A stretch of 64,000 nt of DNA from CBDDDW01 sp965226805 (lineage in GTDB: Bacteria; Chloroflexota; Dehalococcoidia; Lucifugimonadales; JAGWBF01). Below, one piece after another: positions 50,859 to 60,080 of the stretch. Both the position numbers and the translations under genes were made by a program. Where the stretch lies: assembly GCA_965226805.1 (NCBI GenBank), contig CBDDDW010000021.1, positions 42,266-106,265 on the forward strand, in the 5' to 3' direction. The notes beneath the pieces are model-generated. The model did no database searches and had not been told where the DNA came from. It saw only the letters and a list, made by a program, of their open reading frames with translations. Position 1 is the first letter of the stretch. The number at the start of each line of letters is the position of its first letter.

Positions 50859-53800
50859 GTCGCGAGCTGGACCGAGCCCGCTCCCAACAGGGTCTCGAGT
50901 TGCTCGTGTAGCTCGGGGCAACAGCGGGTGGTGATTCCGGGCACCTCCAGAAGGACCCGCTTCGCTCCGGTGGAGATCTCCAGGGACACTCGGTCGCTCC
51001 CGGAGTACTCGAGTAGAGTACGAAAAGCTTCCCTAAGCAGGTGGGCGTCCTCTCCCGCGTTTCCTGAATCCACCAGGCTAATCAGCAAGCTTCCGGGACG
51101 CTCCTCAACGGCGACTGCTGGCCCAGGCGGCTCCAATTGGTCCTGTTTGCCGTTGGTGTTAGCAGGCGCGTGACCGTTCAGGGCTGGGAGGGAGGACGCC
51201 GGTTCCGATCCCTCTGAAGCCGGGCCTTTTTCCGCTTCGTACTCCTCCACGTGGTCGCAGTGCAAAGACAGATCGTCACCGCGCGCCCTCAGCTTGCCCG
51301 ATACCAGGAGCAAGCGTCCCTCCTGCCAGGTCTCACGGGTTTTCTCCAGGATGTCGGGCCATACCATCGCCTCCACGTTACCGTAAAGCAACTCCAGCGA
51401 GGCTATCAGAAACGGCCGATTGTTCTTTGTAGTCCTCTGGGAGACGGAGGAGACCTGGCCCAAAAGAGTGACTCTCTGGCCGCCCATCTCGCTGTCCAAC
51501 TGGTCCCGAGAAGTTATTGCCCCGGAGGAGTTGGCTAGGGCCATGCTCTTGAGAGGGTTCTGCGACAGCGGCACTCCCAGAAGGCTGCGCTCCCAGGCGA
51601 CCTTTTCCGCGTCAGAGACCTCCGCGCCGTTGATTTCTATGCCCGGTACTGGGACCGTCTCTAATACGTCGGAGTGATTTTCGAACAAGCTGGCCTGGCC
51701 CGTCTCTCTTCGGTGGGCCTCCCTTTGAGCGAGGGAGACCATCCGGTCAATGGCCTCGAGAAGGGCTCCTCGGTTGCCGAGGGAGTCGAAAGCGCCAACC
51801 TTGATGAGACTCTCCAGGGTCCTTCGGTTTAGGCCCCGCAGGTCGGCTCGGCCGCAGAAATCGTCCACGGATTTAAAAGGGCCCTCGCGTTCTCGAGCCT
51901 CTATCATGGGACGGATGGCGCCTTCCCCCACGTTCTTTACCGCGGCCAGCCCGAACCGCAGGGCTGCGGTGCCCTTATCATCGGCGTCGAGGGTGAAATA
52001 CACCCCGCTGCGGTTTAGGTCGGGTAGCAGAACGGGTATACCCATCCGGAAGCATTCGCTGATGGAGCTGGCCATTTTGTCCGGATGGTCCAGGCGAGAG
52101 TTCAGTACCGAGGCCATGTACTCGAGGGGGTAGTTCGCCTTGAAGTAGCCGGTCCAGTAGGATATCAGGGCGTAGCTTACGCTATGGGCCTTGTTAAAGG
52201 CGTATCCGGCGAAGGGCTCGATGAGGTTGAACACCTCCTCGGCCAACTCGGCCGTAAATCCTTTCCCTACCGCTCCCTCTATAAAGCCCTCCCGCTCTTT
52301 GCGCATCAGCTCGGGAATCTTCTTTCCCATCGCCTTCCTGACGGTATCAGCCCGACCCAGAGAGTATCCGGCGAAAGCTTGAAGTATGAAAAGCACCTGG
52401 TCCTGGTACACGATGACGCCGTGGGTCTCTTCCAGGATCTCTTGGAGGCTGACATGCGGATATTTCGAGGCTGCGCGGCCGTGTTTGGCGTTTATGAATG
52501 TATCTATGTGCTCCATCGGCCCGGGCCGGTACAGGGCTATCATGGCGGCGATATCGCCGAGGGAGGAGGGCTTGAGGTCCTTGATGTAGCGTTGCATCCC
52601 TGCACCGTCGAGCTGGAATACGTCGGTGGTTTGGCCGGAGGAGAGAAGCTCGAAGGTCTTCTGGTCGTTAAAAGGCAGCCGGCTGAGGTTCACCTTGATG
52701 CCGCGGGTCTGGTCCACCATCTTGATGGCGCGGTCCAGGATGGTGAGGTTCGTAAGACCGAGGAAATCCATCTTGAGCAACCCCAGCTTGGCCACGGGGT
52801 CCATGGCGTACTGGGTCATCGCTATCTCGGTGCTGTCTGTGCTCCTTATCGGCTTCTGTAACGGCAGGTACTCAGTGAGCGGCTCGCTCGATATCACGAC
52901 CCCAGCAGCGTGTGTGCTGGCATGGTGAACTGTCCCCTCCAGCAACTTGGCGGTATCCACGAGTTTGCCGATAGCCTCGTCGGACTGGTAGATTTCCATT
53001 AGCTCGGGACTGGCGGATAGGGCGTCGTCCAGGGTCCGGGCTTTGAAAGGCACCAGGCGCGCTACTCTGTCCACGTCGGCATAGGCCAGCCCTAGAGCGC
53101 GACCGACGTCCCTCAGGGAGGCCTTGGCCCCCAAGGTGCCGAAGGTGATTATCTGGGCCACCTTGTCCCGGCCATATTTTTCGGCGACGTAGGCCAATAC
53201 CTCGTCTCGCCTGTCGTCCTGGAAGTCCATGTCTATGTCGGGCATCTCTTTGCGCTCGATATTGAGGAAGCGCTCGAAGACGAGCCGGTACTCCAGAGGG
53301 TCCACCTGCGTGACGCCAAGGCAGTAAAGGGTCAGGCTGGCGGCAGCGCTGCCCCTCACTCCAAAGAGGATGTTGTTCTCGCGAACGAACGAGACGATGT
53401 CCCAAACCACCAGGAAGTAGTTGGCGAACTGGGTCTGCTTGATGACCTCCAACTCGTATTTGAGCCGCTCCTCGGCCTCTGGCGAGGGTTTGGGGAACAG
53501 ACGACCGAACCCCTCCCAGCAAGTCTGAGATAGATAGTCGTCGGGGTTAAGGCCGTCGGGCACCGCGTAGCTGGGCAGGTGAAGCTCCCCTGTGGCCAGT
53601 TTTACGCTGCACATGTCTGCTATTCGCTCGGCGTTCCGCAGCGCATCCGGGAAATCCTTGAAGATCTCCTCCATCTCGCCCTGGCTCTTGAGGTAGTAGG
53701 AGTCGTCCTCCATCTTCAGGCGCTTTTCGTCCTGGACGGTCGTGTTGGTGTGGATGCAGATCAGGACATCCTGGAGGGCCGCATCCTCCTTGTGGACGTA

Positions 53801-54418
53801 ATGGCAGTCGTTGGTAACGACAAGGGGTATGTCCAGCTCCCTACCCAGGGCGACTACCGCCTCGTTTATGGCGGGAAGCTGGGGCACGTGGGCATGCTCC
53901 TGGATCTCCATGAAAAAGCCGTCTTGACCGAGAAGCTCCTTGTACCATATCGCCGCTTCGCGAGCATCCTCCATCCGGTGCTCGGTGATCAGGCGCGGAA
54001 TCTCAGCGGTGGGGCATCCCGAGAGGACGATCAGCCCTTCGTGGTATCGCTCCAGAAGCTCCTTATCTATGCGGGGCTTGTAGTAATGCCCCTCCATGTG
54101 AGCCAGCGTGACGAGCTTCATGAGGTTTTGGTAGCCGAGGTTGTCTCTTGCAAGGATGGTCAGGTGGAATGGGCTTCTCTCGGCGGGGACCTTGTCGTGG
54201 CGGCTGCCCTGGGCGACGTACACCTCGCAGCCGATAATCGGCTTGATGCCGGCCTCCAGACACTGGGTGTAGAACTCTACGACGCCGTACAGAGAGCCGT
54301 GGTCGGTGATGGCGAGGGCGTCCATGCCGAGCTCCTTGGCCTTTCCAACCAGCTTGGGTATCCGGCTGACGCCGTCGAGGAGGCTGTACTCGGTATGGAC
54401 GTGGAGGTGGGTGAACAT
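50855..54418 (-). CDS. dnaE: DNA polymerase III alpha subunit
   Basis: About 1187 residues, normal for DnaE1-type enzymes. N-terminal PHP domain: MFTHLHVHTEYSLLDGVSRI, AITDHGSLYGVVEFY, KPIIGCEVYVA. Polymerase active site: GVRGSAAASLTLYCLGVTQV, then FERFLNIERKEMPDIDMDF with the catalytic Asp pair and the third Asp later. HhH region: GLNRRTLESLIKVGAFDSLG; C-terminal OB fold: RVTLLGQVSSVSQRTTKNNR. Start chosen at MFTHLH, as in the family; the open extension to 54460 adds unrelated residues. It is the replicative polymerase catalytic subunit. The gene runs opposite to ogt, and the stops share the bases CTAG at 50855-50858. Confidence 0.96.
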   Translation of the reverse strand: MFTHLHVHTEYSLLDGVSRIPKLVGKAKELGMDALAITDHGSLYGVVEFYTQCLEAGIKPIIGCEVYVAQGSRHDKVPAERSPFHLTILARDNLGYQNLMKLVTLAHMEGHYYKPRIDKELLERYHEGLIVLSGCPTAEIPRLITEHRMEDAREAAIWYKELLGQDGFFMEIQEHAHVPQLPAINEAVVALGRELDIPLVVTNDCHYVHKEDAALQDVLICIHTNTTVQDEKRLKMEDDSYYLKSQGEMEEIFKDFPDALRNAERIADMCSVKLATGELHLPSYAVPDGLNPDDYLSQTCWEGFGRLFPKPSPEAEERLKYELEVIKQTQFANYFLVVWDIVSFVRENNILFGVRGSAAASLTLYCLGVTQVDPLEYRLVFERFLNIERKEMPDIDMDFQDDRRDEVLAYVAEKYGRDKVAQIITFGTLGAKASLRDVGRALGLAYADVDRVARLVPFKARTLDDALSASPELMEIYQSDEAIGKLVDTAKLLEGTVHHASTHAAGVVISSEPLTEYLPLQKPIRSTDSTEIAMTQYAMDPVAKLGLLKMDFLGLTNLTILDRAIKMVDQTRGIKVNLSRLPFNDQKTFELLSSGQTTDVFQLDGAGMQRYIKDLKPSSLGDIAAMIALYRPGPMEHIDTFINAKHGRAASKYPHVSLQEILEETHGVIVYQDQVLFILQAFAGYSLGRADTVRKAMGKKIPELMRKEREGFIEGAVGKGFTAELAEEVFNLIEPFAGYAFNKAHSVSYALISYWTGYFKANYPLEYMASVLNSRLDHPDKMASSISECFRMGIPVLLPDLNRSGVYFTLDADDKGTAALRFGLAAVKNVGEGAIRPMIEAREREGPFKSVDDFCGRADLRGLNRRTLESLIKVGAFDSLGNRGALLEAIDRMVSLAQREAHRRETGQASLFENHSDVLETVPVPGIEINGAEVSDAEKVAWERSLLGVPLSQNPLKSMALANSSGAITSRDQLDSEMGGQRVTLLGQVSSVSQRTTKNNRPFLIASLELLYGNVEAMVWPDILEKTRETWQEGRLLLVSGKLRARGDDLSLHCDHVEEYEAEKGPASEGSEPASSLPALNGHAPANTNGKQDQLEPPGPAVAVEERPGSLLISLVDSGNAGEDAHLLREAFRTLLEYSGSDRVSLEISTGAKRVLLEVPGITTRCCPELHEQLETLLGAGSVQLAT

Positions 54419-54548
54419 GGTGGGCGGGGTTACATTATTACACCCCAGCCCGGGGGTCAAGGCGGATCGGGAGGAATTCGGTGGGCAATTTTTTGGGGTT
54501 GTTCCGCCTCGGCCCCCTTGGGTTCTATGGGCCTCAGATGGACAACAT

Positions 54549-55322
54549 CTAGATCAGCGACCTGCTCTGTCCGGCGTCCACGTTGATGCATACTCCGGTG
54601 ATCATGCTGGCCCTCTCGGAGGCCAGGAAGGCGACCGTGTCGCCGACGGGCTCAGGCCAGCCGAACCGCCCCGCTGGCAGGTTCCTGGCGATGAACTCCT
54701 TGACCACCTCGGGGGGCTGGGTGTTGGTGAACCGCTCCCAGGTGCTCCCCGGATGGATAATGGAGCCCGGCGCAATGCTGTTCACCAGCACGTTATCCTG
54801 TATCAGCTCGATAGAGGCGTATTTTGTGGTGGCGATGAGCGCCGCCTTGGAAGCCATGTAGTCGGCGGAGCCTCCATATTCCCTGCCGTATATGGACGTA
54901 ATGTTCACGACTCGACCCCACTTCCGCGCCTTCATCCCCGGGATGGCCAGCCTCATCAGACGCAACGCGCTCCACAGGTTTAGCTCGAAGCCCCGTGCGT
55001 ACTGGTCTTCGGTGGAGTCCATCAAGGTAGTCCCGCCGCGGCCCCCGACGTTGTTTACGAGAATGTCCACGGGTCCCAGCTCAGTCTCTGTTCCCTCGAA
55101 GACTTTTCCCGCCGACTCGTACTCGGCGATATCGGCGAGGATTCCCATCACGGAGACGCCGAGCGACTTGAGCTCCGCTACCGTGTCGTCGAGAGTGCTC
55201 TGGGTCCTGCCGCAGATCGAAACCTTAACTCCTTCCCTGGCCAGCGACAGGGCGGCCATTTTCCCAAGGCCCCGGCTCCCGCCGGTAACGATCGCTACTC
55301 GGTCTCTTATTCCCAGGTCCAT
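54549..55322 (-). CDS. Short-chain dehydrogenase/reductase
   Basis: 257 residues; AAGGAGG 5 nt before the ATG. Classical SDR motifs: TGGSRGLG (nucleotide binding, about 14-21), NNVGG (about 90), catalytic Ser in NITSIYGR and Y-x-x-x-K in SADYMASKAAL. C-terminal SIAPGSIIHPGSTWERF replaces the usual PG-V-T motif, then GVCINVDAGQS. It is probably a 3-oxoacyl-ACP reductase-like or alcohol dehydrogenase enzyme. It lies 130 bases upstream of dnaE on the same strand. Substrate unknown. Confidence 0.9.
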   Translation of the reverse strand: MDLGIRDRVAIVTGGSRGLGKMAALSLAREGVKVSICGRTQSTLDDTVAELKSLGVSVMGILADIAEYESAGKVFEGTETELGPVDILVNNVGGRGGTTLMDSTEDQYARGFELNLWSALRLMRLAIPGMKARKWGRVVNITSIYGREYGGSADYMASKAALIATTKYASIELIQDNVLVNSIAPGSIIHPGSTWERFTNTQPPEVVKEFIARNLPAGRFGWPEPVGDTVAFLASERASMITGVCINVDAGQSRSLI

Positions 55323-55534
55323 CTGGACCTCCTTACCATATCGTGGATTTCGTATCTGAATGAGCCTTTCAGTGGTAACATTCTACACCATCCTGGAGCC
55401 CGGCGGGCCGAGCGGTAGGAACCGAGGTGCCGAACTCTGGAGCAGTTCGCGGTATCCTCGTCTGTCCCTCGGATTCCTGATCTCTCGGCTGGGGCCACGC
55501 TCAACGGATACGGGATTGGCCGACCCCACAGCGC

Positions 55535-55564
55535 TTGACTCGAAACTTGACGGACACGTATAAT
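55535..55564 (+). promoter_or_regulatory. Sigma-70-type promoter candidate for the Fe-S carrier gene
   Basis: TTGACT at 55535-55540, an 18-nt spacer and a perfect TATAAT at 55559-55564. The start would lie about 40 bases before the ATG at 55613. Confidence 0.65.
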
Positions 55565-55612
55565 GAACCTGACCAGCCAAAAGGTTTTTGTGGGCAGTGA
55601 CAGGAGGAAACG

Positions 55613-55969
55613 ATGGCGGCGATAGCTCAAGACGGCACCCTAAGCATAGCCGTGACGGATAAGGCGGCTGATAAGCTCAAGCGCTTCGCTGAGAGAGACG
55701 GGTTGGGTGACGAGTTCGGAGTGAAGGTCGGGGTCAAGGGCGGCGGATGCTCCGGGCTGCTGTACACCCTCAGCATCGAGAAAGGGCCGGAAGCCGACGA
55801 CAAGATCGTGGACGACAACGGAGTCAAGGTCTTCATCAATAAGAAGAGCTATATATTCCTCGCCGGCACCGAGCTGGATTTCTCAGATGGCCTCAACGGC
55901 AAGGGGTTCGTCTTCCAGAATCCCAACGCGAAGAAGTCCTGCGGTTGCGGTAACTCTTTCTCCGTCTAA
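55613..55969 (+). CDS. A-type iron-sulfur cluster carrier (HesB/IscA/ErpA family)
   Basis: 118 residues; AGGAGG 5 nt before the ATG. The three cluster-binding cysteines are present: one in KGGGCSGLLYTLS (near residue 45) and two in KSCGCGNSFSV at the C-terminus. Known role: accept or carry Fe-S clusters to target apoproteins in the cytoplasm. It is followed at 89 bases by the YgfZ-like gene, another Fe-S maturation factor, with a hairpin terminator candidate between. I cannot tell ErpA from IscA/SufA by sequence alone. Contrast with the cysteine-less HesB-like gene at 301. Confidence 0.93.
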   Translation: MAAIAQDGTLSIAVTDKAADKLKRFAERDGLGDEFGVKVGVKGGGCSGLLYTLSIEKGPEADDKIVDDNGVKVFINKKSYIFLAGTELDFSDGLNGKGFVFQNPNAKKSCGCGNSFSV

Positions 55970-55997
55970 CCGGAGGGGTCTAGAATAGAACCTGGTG

Positions 55998-56020
55998 ACG
56001 CCGCCCTTACTGGGCGGCGT
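55998..56020 (+). terminator. Hairpin terminator candidate after the Fe-S carrier gene
   Basis: ACGCCGCCC and GGGCGGCGT form a perfect 9-bp GC-rich stem around TTACT, followed by TTCTTGG. It lies 29 bases after the stop. Confidence 0.6.
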
Positions 56021-56057
56021 TCTTGGTGTGACAGGGTCTGAAGGAGGGACTTCGAAC

Positions 56058-57146
56058 ATGGCTGCGCAACGATCACCCCTTTACGATTTCGCGCTCCAGC
56101 AAGGGGCCAGGTTCCAGGAATGGTATGGCTGGGAGCTTCCCGTGGCCTACGGTGCTGTGTTAGAGGAGTACACAGCCGCCAGGGAAGGGGCCGCCCTCCA
56201 CGACTCCTCCTACTCTGGCAGGATCAGGGCTACGGGAGTGGACGCACTCGACCTGCTTAATCGTCTGTCCACCAACGAAGTCGAATCCCTGCGACCAGGG
56301 CAGGGAGCGCCCACCGTCCTTACCAGCGACCGTGGGCGTATCCTCGACCTCCTGACCGTTCTGAACCTGGGCGACCACCTGCTGCTCCTCACCAGCCCTC
56401 AGGCCACGGAGAAGGTCATCGATTGGATCGACAAGTATACGATCGTCGAGGACGTGGTCCTTGAAGATGTCACCGGCGACACGGCGATGATCTCTGTGAT
56501 CGGTAAAGACGCAACGGCTGTCCTTGGGGACCTTGTAGGGCTAGAGCTGGAATTTTTCGGGCCATATCAGTCGGCCCTGGTAACCGTCGCCGGAGGGGAA
56601 GGTTGTGTTGTGAGGCGGGACCTGGTGAGCATGCCGAGATACGAATTAGTGGTCGGGAGGGAACACGCGGAGCCGGTCTGGAAAGCAGCCGTCTCAGCCG
56701 GCGCCGTGCCCATGGGCATGGAAGCCTACGAGGTGCTCAGGGTGGAGGCGGGCGCTCCCAGCTACGGCGAGGAGCTGGGCGAGGCCTATAACCCTTTGGA
56801 GACGGGCCTCTGGGGGTCCATCAGCTTCTCCAAGGGGTGTTACATCGGCCAGGAGGTCATCGCCCGGCTGGACACCTACAAAAAAGTCCAAAAGCATCTA
56901 GTCTCTTTGCGGTTCTCTCCCGATGTGCGGGCTGAGGTAGGTCTGGGGCTCGCTGTGGATGGGCGACAGGTGGGCCAGGTCACCTCGATGGTGAAGGTGC
57001 CGACCACGGGTGAGCTGGTGGGACTGGGGTACGTGCGGAGGGAGGCTGCGGAGACCGGCACCACACTGAGTCTCTCCGGGAATGGAGGGGCCTGGGCCAA
57101 GGTCGAGGCCAAAGCCCTGCCTTTCGGCCCGGGGGACCAAGAGTAG
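56058..57146 (+). CDS. YgfZ/GcvT-domain folate-binding protein
   Basis: 362 residues; AAGGAGG 10 nt before the ATG at 56058. The open frame begins earlier at 55995, but that region is the terminator hairpin. N-terminal GcvT fold: FQEWYGWELPVAYGAVLEEY, LHDSSYSGRIRATGVDALDL. Its key motif KGCYIGQEVIARLDTYKK (about 257-274) is the KGC-Y-GQE signature of YgfZ/CAF17 proteins, which use tetrahydrofolate to assist Fe-S enzyme maturation or repair. The glycine cleavage protein T lacks this Cys motif. Its place next to the A-type carrier supports the Fe-S role. Cytoplasmic. Confidence 0.9.
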   Translation: MAAQRSPLYDFALQQGARFQEWYGWELPVAYGAVLEEYTAAREGAALHDSSYSGRIRATGVDALDLLNRLSTNEVESLRPGQGAPTVLTSDRGRILDLLTVLNLGDHLLLLTSPQATEKVIDWIDKYTIVEDVVLEDVTGDTAMISVIGKDATAVLGDLVGLELEFFGPYQSALVTVAGGEGCVVRRDLVSMPRYELVVGREHAEPVWKAAVSAGAVPMGMEAYEVLRVEAGAPSYGEELGEAYNPLETGLWGSISFSKGCYIGQEVIARLDTYKKVQKHLVSLRFSPDVRAEVGLGLAVDGRQVGQVTSMVKVPTTGELVGLGYVRREAAETGTTLSLSGNGGAWAKVEAKALPFGPGDQE

Positions 57147-57230
57147 CCTGGGACTGCAAGGACATCACAGCCACACCAGCAAAACGGAAACAACCTGGAC
57201 CTGGGTCGGCCATACCGGTCCTCCCTGCTG

Positions 57231-57239
57231 TGCTATAAT
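57231..57239 (+). promoter_or_regulatory. Extended -10 promoter candidate for the hot-dog/plsX/fabG genes
   Basis: TGCTATAAT, a perfect TATAAT (57234-57239) with an upstream TG one base away; no clear -35 at 17 nt. The start would lie about 30 bases before the ATG at 57276. Confidence 0.55.
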
Positions 57240-57275
57240 CAACGACGCCTAGATAGGAACGAACGGGAGGGGCAT

Positions 57276-57674
57276 ATGTTGCCGGCGCCGGGCCAGCAGT
57301 TGGACCTTGGTCAGTGGGCCGTGGGGCCCGACTTTGTGGAGCAGTATCTGGGCGCTGTGGGGGATGGCTCCTCCATTTATGGGGAGCTGGATGTCGCCCC
57401 TCCCATGGCCCTCGCCGCTCGCGCCCTGGGGGCCTTGCTCCAGGAGCTGGCCCTGCCGCCGGGCACGATTCACGCCGCACAGGAGCTGGAGTGCCGGAGG
57501 ATGGTCAAGGTTGGCGAGAGGGTCTCCTGCTCCGCGAAGCTGTCCAGGCCCCTGCAACGGGGTGGATGGCAGTTCGTTTCCGCCGAATTCACCCTGTCAG
57601 GCGACGACGGAGAGGCGGTCCTTGGTGGCAAGAGCACTGTGCTGATACCCCCTGACGAGGTCACAGATGGGTAG
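57276..57674 (+). CDS. MaoC-like hot-dog protein (N-terminal-type subunit)
   Basis: 132 residues; GGGAGGGG just upstream. It looks like the FAS1/MaoC dehydratase N-terminal-type hot-dog: VGPDFVEQYLGAVGDGSSIY at the start, then GTIHAAQELECRRMVKVGER and a strand-rich end. The catalytic D-x(n)-NP-H motif of hydratase 2 is not present in this subunit. It overlaps the next gene by 8 bases, and the pair resembles the two-subunit (HadA/HadB-like) 3-hydroxyacyl dehydratases of actinobacteria. Predicted role: dehydration step of acyl elongation. Confidence 0.78.
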   Translation: MLPAPGQQLDLGQWAVGPDFVEQYLGAVGDGSSIYGELDVAPPMALAARALGALLQELALPPGTIHAAQELECRRMVKVGERVSCSAKLSRPLQRGGWQFVSAEFTLSGDDGEAVLGGKSTVLIPPDEVTDG

Positions 57675-58086
57675 CCAGGAGGCCGGCCGGAAACTCCCGG
57701 TGATAGACCGAGTTGTCTCGGAAGAGCGGCTCGTGGAGTATGCCCAAGTCTCGGGAGACCACAACCCACTGCACCTCGATGCCGAGTTTGCCGCAAAGAC
57801 CCAGTTTGGTGGAATCATCGCCCATGGGATGCTCACTCTAGCCTACGTATCCGAGATGTTGACGTCGGCCTTCGGGCGAAGCTGGCTGGAGAGCGGGAAA
57901 CTAAAGGTGAGGCTGAAAGGGCCCGCCTATCCAGGAGATGAGGTAAGGACCTGGGGACACATCGTTAAGGAGGAGCCCCGAGGTGCCGGCATGGCGATAG
58001 AGTGCAAGGTAGGACTGAGCAACAGCCGTGGTGAGGAGATAATAACTGGCTCGGCCTACCTGGAACAGCGAAATAGCCCCAAGTGA
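57667..58086 (+). CDS. MaoC-like (R)-hydroxyacyl dehydratase (catalytic subunit)
   Basis: 139 residues. Catalytic hydratase-2 motif YAQVSGDHNPLHLD (about 25-38) supplies the Asp and His, followed by FGGIIAHGMLTLAYVSEML with the overhang region. It overlaps its partner gene by 8 bases, indicating coupled translation. Together they would dehydrate (R)-3-hydroxyacyl-ACP or CoA. plsX and fabG follow, so a fatty-acid or phospholipid synthesis role is likely. Confidence 0.88.
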   Translation: MGSQEAGRKLPVIDRVVSEERLVEYAQVSGDHNPLHLDAEFAAKTQFGGIIAHGMLTLAYVSEMLTSAFGRSWLESGKLKVRLKGPAYPGDEVRTWGHIVKEEPRGAGMAIECKVGLSNSRGEEIITGSAYLEQRNSPK

Positions 58087-58124
58087 CTGTGCCGTCTTGC
58101 GCGTAAGCTGAGGAGGAGGAACCG

Positions 58125-59169
58125 GTGAGCGAAGGGCAACCCGAGGTCTCCCCCCACGGGCATCCGCATAGCAGTGGATGCCCTGGGGGGAGACTATGCT
58201 CCCGGGGAGATAGTTAAGGGAGCGTTGGAAGCTGCGCGTTCGAATGACGTACGGATACTCCTTGTTGGAGACCCGGGTCAGCTGGAGGAGGAGTTAAAGA
58301 AGTACCCTGGCGAGGGGATGGCCATCCCGACGGTACCCTCGGAGGGCAAGATCGCAGATGACGAGCACCCTGTCAAAGCCATCAGGCGAAAGCCTCAGGC
58401 ATCAATAATGGTGGCGATGCGGCTGGCAGAGCAAGGCAGAGCCGATGCGGTCGTATCGATGGGCTCCACTGGAGCCACAATGGCTAGCGCCACCCTGACA
58501 CTCGGTACCCTGGAGGGGCTGGAGAGGCCGTGCCTGGGGGGGCCATTTCTGGGGCTGGCTCCTAATACCGTGGTGGTGGATATGGGCAGCAACGTGGATT
58601 GCCGCCCTTCCCTGCTTCTGGATTTTGCCGCCATGGGCAGCGTCTTCGCCCACTACTACCTCGGAATTGAGCGGCCGAGGATAGGGTTGCTGAGCGTTGG
58701 TTCCGAGGAGGCCAAGGGAAACCGCCAGGTATTAGAGGGATACCAGCTCTTCAAGCAGAGCGATCTGAATTTCGTTGGCAACGTAGAGGGTATGGACTTT
58801 TTTACGGACAAAGCCGACGTGATCGTGTGCGATGGTTTCGTCGGCAATATTCTCATGAAATTTACCGAGGGTCTGGGGGCCACTATGGCTGTCTATCTGA
58901 AAAAGACCCTTGAAGGAAAGCTGCCACCCGCCGAGTTAGGCCCTATCGCATCCAAGATGTGGGAGGTCAACAATCTACCCAAGAAGATGGGGGGGCCTCT
59001 TTTCGGCGTCAACGGAGTGGTAATAGTGGGTCACGGGGCCTCTCAGGCCGAGGGGGTGGCGGGGGCCATCGATACCGCAAGAAGATGTGTCGAGATCAAG
59101 CTGATCGAGGGCATGAGGACCGAGTTGGCTGCGCTACGCCAACCTAACACCGGTTCGCAACAGAGCTGA
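58125..59169 (+). CDS. plsX: Phosphate acyltransferase PlsX (one-base frameshift near the start)
   Basis: The GTG at 58125 has AGGAGGAGG 5 nt upstream. Its frame reads MSEGQPEVSP and is thrown off at six C's (58150-58155). With five C's it continues TGIRIAVDALGGDYAPGE, the canonical PlsX opening. The rest is clean: VSMGSTGATMASATLTLG, VVDMGSNVDCRPSLLLDFA, FTDKADVIVCDGFVGNILMK, VNGVVIVGHGASQ. Restored length is about 347 residues, normal. PlsX makes acyl-phosphate from acyl-ACP, the first step toward phosphatidic acid. If the C6 is real, translation could still start at the in-frame GTG at 58174 but would lack the first strand. Upstream: MaoC pair; downstream: fabG. Confidence 0.9.
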
Positions 59170-59269
59170 AGTGTTGGCACAGAGGCACCCAATCACCGAG
59201 AAGAGTTGTGATTAAGTTTCAGAGCCTGGGTAGCTCAGTGCCCGCACCCCAAACCGGTAGGAGATTCGG

Positions 59270-60013
59270 TTGAATCTGGAAGGGCGATCCGCAATAGTGA
59301 CCGGCGCCTCCAGGGGCATCGGGGAGGTCATTGCGACCCGCCTGGCTAAGGCAGGGGCCAGGGTAGCCGTCAACTACCGCACCGGGGCGGAACCCGCTTC
59401 CAAGGTCGTCGACGCCATAACAGCCTCGGGGGGCGAAGCTTTTGCTGTGAGTGCCGACGTCTCCCAAGAGGACCAGGCGGAGTCGTTGGTGAAACAGGCT
59501 GTGCAGCGGTGGGGCACCCTGGATATCCTGGTGAATAACGCCGGCGTCACCAGAGACAAGCTGCTTCTGCGAATGAGCGCCGCGGAGTGGGACGAGGTCA
59601 TGAGCGTAAACCTGCGAGGCGCCTACCTCTGTACCAGATTCGCCTTGTCCCCCATGATCCGCCAACGCTATGGTAGGATCGTCAACATGTCCTCTGTCAT
59701 AGGGGTTTCGGGCAACCCGGGCCAGGCAAACTACGCCGCCTCAAAGGCCGGACTGATTGGGTTCACCAAGGCGGTCGCTCGGGAGGTGGCCTCCCGCAAC
59801 ATAACGGTGAACGCCGTGGCCCCCGGCTACATCACCACCTCCATGGTTGAGCAGCTGCCGGAGGAGGCGCAAAAGACGATCCTCGCCCGTATACCCATGG
59901 CCCGATTCGGAACCCCGTCAGATGTCGCGGAGGTCGTAACCTTCCTCTGCACCGATGGGGCGGGCTACGTCACCGGCCAGGTTATCGGAATTGACGGAGG
60001 CCTAGCGGTGTAG
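59270..60013 (+). CDS. fabG: 3-oxoacyl-ACP reductase
   Basis: 247 residues from a TTG with AGGAG 7 nt upstream. Motifs: VTGASRGIGEVIATRL (nucleotide binding), DVSQEDQAE, NNAGVTRDKLLLRM with the FabG-specific TRD, catalytic Ser in NMSSVIGVSGN, YAASKAGLIGFTKAVARE and NAVAPGYITTSM, then GQVIGIDGGLAV. These are textbook FabG positions. It reduces 3-oxoacyl-ACP with NADPH in fatty-acid elongation. In line with plsX and the MaoC pair; 100 bases separate it from plsX. Confidence 0.93.
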   Translation: MNLEGRSAIVTGASRGIGEVIATRLAKAGARVAVNYRTGAEPASKVVDAITASGGEAFAVSADVSQEDQAESLVKQAVQRWGTLDILVNNAGVTRDKLLLRMSAAEWDEVMSVNLRGAYLCTRFALSPMIRQRYGRIVNMSSVIGVSGNPGQANYAASKAGLIGFTKAVAREVASRNITVNAVAPGYITTSMVEQLPEEAQKTILARIPMARFGTPSDVAEVVTFLCTDGAGYVTGQVIGIDGGLAV

Positions 60014-60080
60014 CAACCAACCCCACCGGCGAAAGGGCGACCCTTTCCGGGAGGTCCTGTAGCGCAATGAGGAGGGGACC

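Noticed and set aside
55995..56057. N-terminal extension of the YgfZ-like protein from the GTG at 55995
   Set aside because: This stretch is the GC-rich hairpin terminator region; a far better ribosome binding site precedes the ATG at 56058.
59224..59280. tRNA-like sequence (GGGTAGCTCAGT ... CGGTTGAATCTGG) before fabG
   Set aside because: The TPsiC-like part is off consensus, the acceptor and anticodon stems do not form at the right spacing, and it overlaps the fabG ribosome binding site and start.
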